The notes under the pieces: generated by a model | Database searches by the model: none | The model's input: the letters and a program-made list of their open reading frames with translations, nothing else | Told to the model about the DNA's origin: nothing | Assembly (NCBI GenBank): GCA_016839665.1 | Contig: JAEOTU010000334.1 | Coordinates: 1 to 10,115, forward strand | Direction of reading: 5' to 3' | Length of the DNA: 10,115 nucleotides | DNA from: Candidatus Hodarchaeota archaeon | Lineage (GTDB): Archaea; Asgardarchaeota; Heimdallarchaeia; Hodarchaeales; Hodarchaeaceae | Made by a program: the position numbers and the translations under genes | In this document: piece by piece, positions 6,054-10,115 of the stretch | Layout of the letters: each line of letters begins with the position of its first letter | Numbering within the stretch: the stretch's first letter is position 1

Positions 6054-7256
6054 ATGTCTACAATAAAGCATGCTCTTGGAATGGTAAGTATAGAACGATT
6101 GTATGATCATATGTTATCACTAGAAGGAGTTCGACATCCTCTTGACTCATACAAAGCCCTCGTTCAAACAGGTGAATATATAGGAACAGCTTTTAAGCAA
6201 TTTGGTTTGGAGTTTGAAAAGCAACCGTTTGTGATTAAAGGATTTGAGCATCCTTTCTTCAACATTATTGGTTACCTTCATCCAGAAAATAAATATGATC
6301 GTTCAATGTTGGTTACGAGTCATTATGACACCGTTTATTCTACTCCAGGGGCAGATGACAATGCAAGTGCAGTTGCTATAATGTTAGAAATAGCACGTAT
6401 TCTAAAACGTTTGGATTATAACAAGAACGTAATTTTTGTCAGTTTTAACCTTGAAGAGTATTCTCCTTTTATCCAGAGAAAAGTACGGGCGCTGGGGGTT
6501 AAACATGGTGTTTACGATGAATCTTATCGGTTTGTATCTTGGCCGATTAAAAAATGTTACGATCAATTTAAGAGTTTGATATCAACATCAGGGGTAGTAA
6601 AACCATTTCTTGATGAAAATGAGTGGAATCAATTTGAATCTTCTGTGAAACAGGAGTTAAGTGAGATAGAACTCGACTTTTTCAGAAAATGGAATCAATT
6701 ACATCGTGAAACAGGAAGGAATGATCCTATTGGAAGTTTTGCTATATTAGGTAGTAATGCCTTTACCAAGAGAGTAATCGAAAAGAAATTAGATATTGAA
6801 GGAGTCATAAATCTTGAAATGGTTGGATTCACATCCTCTAAACCTCATTCACAAAGTCTTCCTCCAGCAATGAAACTGGAAACTATGGAAAAATATCAAA
6901 TCGATGAGGAAAATATGATAGGAGATTTTGCATTAGTGGTTAGTGATGACACTTCTGAGAGGCTTGCAAAATCATTTTTTCAGAATTGTCAACGCAAAGA
7001 AATTAAACTTCCTTGCCTACGATTTGCTACTCCCCTATCTTATGAGGAAATCAAACAAAATATGCCTACACTTCTTAATAGTGATCATGCTCCTTTTTGG
7101 AAAGTTGGTTCTCCAGCGATAATGCTCACGGATACAGCTAAATTTCGTAATCCATATTATCATACTGGAGGAGACACAATAAATACTATAGATTTTTCAT
7201 TTATGAAAAAAATATGTCAAGCTACTCTTGCCACAATAATCGACTTGCAAAAATGA
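6054..7256 (+). CDS. M28 family zinc metallopeptidase with an internal insertion
   Basis: This 400-residue protein (from the ATG) has all the metal-site motifs of M28 aminopeptidases and carboxypeptidases: H90 in SHYDTV, D101 in GADDNASA, base E134 and ligand E135 in FNLEEY, E255 in INLEMVGF, and H370 in YYHTGGDT, plus NSDHAPFW at 342-349. The N-terminal 60 residues are helical, and no signal peptide or membrane helix is seen, so it is probably cytosolic. The unusual point is the spacing after E135. In most family members a Gly-Ser turn follows within about 5 residues (EEQGLLGS), but here GSNAF appears only at residue 233, leaving an added charged, mostly helical block at about 137-225. It is divergent from the IPK-MBL gene across 184 bases. 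Peptide trimming or removal of a terminal residue is the likely reaction; the insertion may shape access to the site. Confidence 0.88.
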   Translation: MSTIKHALGMVSIERLYDHMLSLEGVRHPLDSYKALVQTGEYIGTAFKQFGLEFEKQPFVIKGFEHPFFNIIGYLHPENKYDRSMLVTSHYDTVYSTPGADDNASAVAIMLEIARILKRLDYNKNVIFVSFNLEEYSPFIQRKVRALGVKHGVYDESYRFVSWPIKKCYDQFKSLISTSGVVKPFLDENEWNQFESSVKQELSEIELDFFRKWNQLHRETGRNDPIGSFAILGSNAFTKRVIEKKLDIEGVINLEMVGFTSSKPHSQSLPPAMKLETMEKYQIDEENMIGDFALVVSDDTSERLAKSFFQNCQRKEIKLPCLRFATPLSYEEIKQNMPTLLNSDHAPFWKVGSPAIMLTDTAKFRNPYYHTGGDTINTIDFSFMKKICQATLATIIDLQK

Positions 7257-7375
7257 GTTTTGGTTGTCTAGAACTCTCAAGGTTCATCAAATTAAAGCAT
7301 ATCAGATATAAACGTCTAGTTATTAAATGGGAAGTATTTTTTAATTAACGTTTTAGAGTAATTTTACTATCCCAA

Positions 7376-7379
7376 GGGG
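7376..7379 (+). promoter_or_regulatory. Ribosome binding site deciding the TTG start of the first transporter
   Basis: GGGG (in AAGGGGT) lies 10 bases before TTG at 7390. No ATG occurs in frame until codon 76, within the membrane domain. The paralogue downstream aligns with the same start position: a proline falls at residue 12 in both. Confidence 0.5.
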
Positions 7380-7389
7380 TAGAATTTTA

Positions 7390-9039
7390 TTGGAATTGAA
7401 GAAAGATTTCACAATTATTCTTCCTACCACAGTTGTATGGTTGCTTACAGCGCTCTTTCTCCTTGTATATTCTTTTGATCTGCTTAACGCAAATCCTCAA
7501 ACATCTGTAACTAGGGATTTATTCAGTCCAGGGGTATTTATTCTATTTATTACAGCTTGTTTTGCTACTGTCTCGTTGTACAGCACAGGGTTCTTCATTG
7601 ATAGAAAACCACAGATGATCAAACCCCTGATTATAGGATCATTATTGCTGAGCGGATTTTTTCTCTTTTTATCAATCCTTGGGGCTGATTTTGCGTTGTT
7701 TCTTTTGCTAGGATTGCCAGGTATGGGTGTTTCCTTGGGAATATTAGCGACTTCTTCTGGGGCACTATTTTCTGGGCATTCAGAGGTAAAGAAAAGGGGA
7801 CAACTTTATGCTGCAGCGTTATTTATAAGTGCAATTATCTCAATTGGCATCATAATCATTGATGAACTTTTTCAGTTAAATTTTCATATCCCCCTGCTTT
7901 TAATCAGCTTTTTAGCAATTCTTGCTATGATAGTCTTCTTCTTCATTTCTGATTCGGTAATTCCATGGACAAATGATGAATTTCCTACTCCTTTGAGTCA
8001 GATAATTAATCGTAGCTCTGTGAGGGCTTATTTAATATCTCACTTTTTTGTGTATCTCATGCTTGGGGTTGCTTTTACTTCAATTGCTCAAATAGGGGAG
8101 TTACGTTTTCAGAGTTCTTTAATTGACCTGCCATTTTTTGGTACGTACCAAATAGATCAAGTAAAACTGTTCTGGATTTTGGTCTTCTTGGGAGATCTTC
8201 TATTTGTGATACCAATGGGATTACTTTCTGATAACATTGGGAGAAAAAATTTGATTGTGATTGGAGTGTATGGTATTGTTATTGCGGCCTTAATTGTAGG
8301 ACTTACTGACAGCTTGATAGGATTCTATTTTTCAGCGTTTTTAATTGGTGCATCCTTTAGTACTATGCATCCGTCTCTCGATAGTGCTGTAGTCGCAGAC
8401 CTCAGTCCCCTTGACTCTGTTGGTCGCTATACTGCATTAAATTTCATATTTTTGCTTCAAGGCGTTGCTATAGGTCTACTTATTGGTATGTTCATCATTC
8501 CATTAGAAGATACAGGTACTATCAGTTATGTTCTTATTGGCGTCGCTGTTCTTAGTCTATTTCCTCTATTCTTTGTTGCAGATTCATATGAACCCCTTGA
8601 CATCTACCTTCTTCTTGTCACAACAAGCGGCATGTGTATGTTCAATTACGATTTCAATCGCCCAGATCAAAGTAAGATAACCGAAAAGGACTTGACTCTC
8701 GTTGCTGGAGCCTTATCCGCTATTAGCTCTTTCTTCGAGAGTTTAGATGAAACACATGCTGTATTAGATCTCGTTCGTCATGGGAGAGTTTTTACTGTCC
8801 AGTCTAAAGTTGGTTCAAATGGAAAAGAACTTATTGGGACAATTTTTGCGAACAAGATCGATCCTGAGCTACAAAGCAGTCTGGAAACATTTTTAGCTAA
8901 ATTTTGTGTTTCTTTTCCTGAGGAGATTAAAGAGTGGATAGGCCAAATGACGACATTTGAACCTGCGGTAGCTATTGCGGAAGATGTTTTTGGGCCTCTT
9001 CTTCCATCTAAAACCGTTCTCAGTAATCCAACTGATTAA
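7390..9039 (+). CDS. MFS-type 12-helix transporter with a C-terminal longin-like cytosolic domain
   Basis: The 549-residue protein has about 12 hydrophobic segments (roughly 8-30, 47-70, 78-98, 100-123, 138-158, 168-187, 211-235, 259-280, 285-305, 308-328, 348-369, 376-397). The loop after the eighth has the MFS motif A form, GLLSDNIGRKN (277-287), and a weaker version, GFFIDRKPQ (67-75), follows the second. This supports a secondary transporter; the substrate is unknown. Residues 402-540 are soluble and not typical of MFS proteins. They follow a longin-like order: strand DIYLLLVTTSGMCMFNYDF, helix KDLTLVAGALSAISSFFES (433-451), strands AVLDLVRHGRVFTVQSK and ELIGTIFANK, helix ELQSSLETFLAKF (493-505), then more helix. 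The same plan is seen at the start of the 257-residue protein beside the GTPase. The tail should face the cytoplasm. The start is TTG, backed by a binding site and by the paralogue. Confidence 0.78.
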   Translation: MELKKDFTIILPTTVVWLLTALFLLVYSFDLLNANPQTSVTRDLFSPGVFILFITACFATVSLYSTGFFIDRKPQMIKPLIIGSLLLSGFFLFLSILGADFALFLLLGLPGMGVSLGILATSSGALFSGHSEVKKRGQLYAAALFISAIISIGIIIIDELFQLNFHIPLLLISFLAILAMIVFFFISDSVIPWTNDEFPTPLSQIINRSSVRAYLISHFFVYLMLGVAFTSIAQIGELRFQSSLIDLPFFGTYQIDQVKLFWILVFLGDLLFVIPMGLLSDNIGRKNLIVIGVYGIVIAALIVGLTDSLIGFYFSAFLIGASFSTMHPSLDSAVVADLSPLDSVGRYTALNFIFLLQGVAIGLLIGMFIIPLEDTGTISYVLIGVAVLSLFPLFFVADSYEPLDIYLLLVTTSGMCMFNYDFNRPDQSKITEKDLTLVAGALSAISSFFESLDETHAVLDLVRHGRVFTVQSKVGSNGKELIGTIFANKIDPELQSSLETFLAKFCVSFPEEIKEWIGQMTTFEPAVAIAEDVFGPLLPSKTVLSNPTD

Positions 9040-9153
9040 TCATATTCATGATAACAATGAATCCAAAAAAACTAATAATAGACAAACAGAAAATATCGAA
9101 TATTTAGTATTAATATGATACATGAGGTTTCCACTGATTTAGAAGTGATAAGA

Positions 9154-10115
9154 GTGAAAATCAAAACCATTTTAGCAATAATAATACCGAATGTTTTCTC
9201 TTGGTTACTAGCTTCTCTTTTACTGTTGATTTATTCATTTGATATATTATCTTATGTAGAATCATCTCCAACTAACCCCTTTAAGGGATTTGGAATCTTA
9301 ATTTTAGGTTTCATTCTTTGTTTAGTCATTTTTATGCTATATTTGACTGGCATAATACTTGATAAACATCCCGAGTACCTCAGACTCTCAATATTAGTGG
9401 GAATGGTAGGAAGCTCTATTACAGCAATATTATTTGTTAACCTTGTTAATGAAAGCATATTCTTGATTGTAAGTTTGGCAAGTTTTGCTTTCTTTTTTGG
9501 AATCTTATTAACAAGCAGTGGAACCTTGTTTGCGGGTTTAACAAATATGTGGCATCGGGGTCGAACCTACTCTGTACTAATCTTTGCTTTTATAGTTATT
9601 GCGTTAGCTATGATTGTTTTAGGAGGATTACTATCCTCTGGATTCCCTGAGACGGAACCATTGAGTCATAGTTTTGTGAGTGCTTTAACACTTATAGGGA
9701 TTTTAGGACTCCTTCTATCTATAATTTTTCTGTTCTTAACCTTTGACTTGGGGGTTCCGTGGAAAAATGATCAATGGCCTACAAAATTTGAGAAAATTAT
9801 TGGAAGACGATCAGTACGAGCATATTTGATTAGCCATCTTTTGCTATACACGATTCTTGGAATTTCAATAGCTAGTTTTTCCCAATTAGGTGCATTATTA
9901 GATATTTCTTGGATTATAAGCATTCCTAACGTCGGTGAATTTGATCTTCCTGTAGATAAGGCTTTCTGGTTCATCGTCCTAATGGGAGATCTTTTAATGA
10001 TTCTTCCTGCAGGATTTGTTGCAGATCGTTTTGGACGCAAAACCTTGATAGTGGCTGCAATTTACGGATCCGTATTCGCTTCACTAATTTTTGGATTGGA
10101 AAAAACATATAATAG
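9154..10115 (+). CDS. Second MFS-type transporter, tandem paralogue (runs off right edge)
   Basis: The frame is open from GTG at 9154 to the edge, giving 320 codons. It is a clear paralogue of the preceding gene. The first helix ends in LLLLIYSFDIL against LFLLVYSFDLL, the half-way loop has PWKNDQWP against PWTNDEFP, SVRAYLISH is shared exactly, and motif A is GFVADRFGRKT against GLLSDNIGRKN. The GTG start is chosen because it puts the first proline at residue 12, as in the neighbour. An in-frame ATG at 9115 has no binding site and would add 13 polar residues; GTG at 9145 is also possible. About nine of the expected 12 helices lie in the window. Whether it also ends in a longin-like domain cannot be seen. 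The 114-base gap from the first gene shows no strong T tract, so they may share a transcript. Confidence 0.8.
   Translation, partial: MKIKTILAIIIPNVFSWLLASLLLLIYSFDILSYVESSPTNPFKGFGILILGFILCLVIFMLYLTGIILDKHPEYLRLSILVGMVGSSITAILFVNLVNESIFLIVSLASFAFFFGILLTSSGTLFAGLTNMWHRGRTYSVLIFAFIVIALAMIVLGGLLSSGFPETEPLSHSFVSALTLIGILGLLLSIIFLFLTFDLGVPWKNDQWPTKFEKIIGRRSVRAYLISHLLLYTILGISIASFSQLGALLDISWIISIPNVGEFDLPVDKAFWFIVLMGDLLMILPAGFVADRFGRKTLIVAAIYGSVFASLIFGLEKTYN

Noticed and set aside
7257..7389. Promoter between the M28 gene and the first transporter (ATATAAA at 7306-7312, or the T-rich TATTTTTTAATTAA at 7335-7348)
   Set aside because: Both strings are plausible TATA boxes, and the second could equally be a terminator T tract, but AT-rich background makes either unreliable without transcript data.
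9252..10040. Two minus-strand open frames (9252-9458 and 9771-10040)
   Set aside because: Both are opposite the second transporter, whose strong similarity to the preceding gene shows that the plus strand is the coding one.

Overview
The window looks like archaeal DNA, most likely from an Asgard (Promethearchaeota) lineage. It carries an isopentenyl phosphate kinase domain, which points to archaeal lipid synthesis. It also has a Rab-like small GTPase, longin-like and roadblock-like domains, and archaeal M42 and M28 metallopeptidases. The DNA is AT-rich, and ribosome binding sites match the archaeal 16S tail (GGAG, GGTGA) ahead of TTG and GTG starts. This assignment is inferred from gene content, not from a marker gene.

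Left part (1-3552) is all on the minus strand. Read in the direction of transcription it holds a Rab-like GTPase, a 257-residue protein that looks like a longin domain joined to a roadblock domain, a GNAT acetyltransferase, an M42 aminopeptidase, and the start of a HEAT-repeat protein that runs off the left edge. The GTPase and its partner lie 13 bases apart, and the partner's ribosome binding site overlaps the GTPase stop codon, so they are probably translated together.

Middle part (3553-6053): a 284-base divergent region leads rightward into a 91-residue winged-helix-like protein that may be made from a leaderless mRNA. This gene converges on a 560-residue minus-strand protein that fuses an isopentenyl phosphate kinase to a metallo-beta-lactamase-fold hydrolase with a full set of metal ligands.

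Right part (6054-10115) is all on the plus strand. It holds an M28 metallopeptidase with a roughly 90-residue insertion beside its active site, then two tandem paralogous 12-helix transporters of the major facilitator type. The first carries a soluble C-terminal domain of about 140 residues that again reads as longin-like. The second is cut by the window edge before that point.

The most notable theme is that longin-like domains occur both beside a small GTPase and at the tail of a membrane transporter. This suggests, as inference only, that GTPase switches in this organism may act on transporters at the membrane. The IPK-MBL fusion is a second, independent novelty candidate. I saw no rRNA, tRNA, CRISPR array, insertion sequence or prophage gene.
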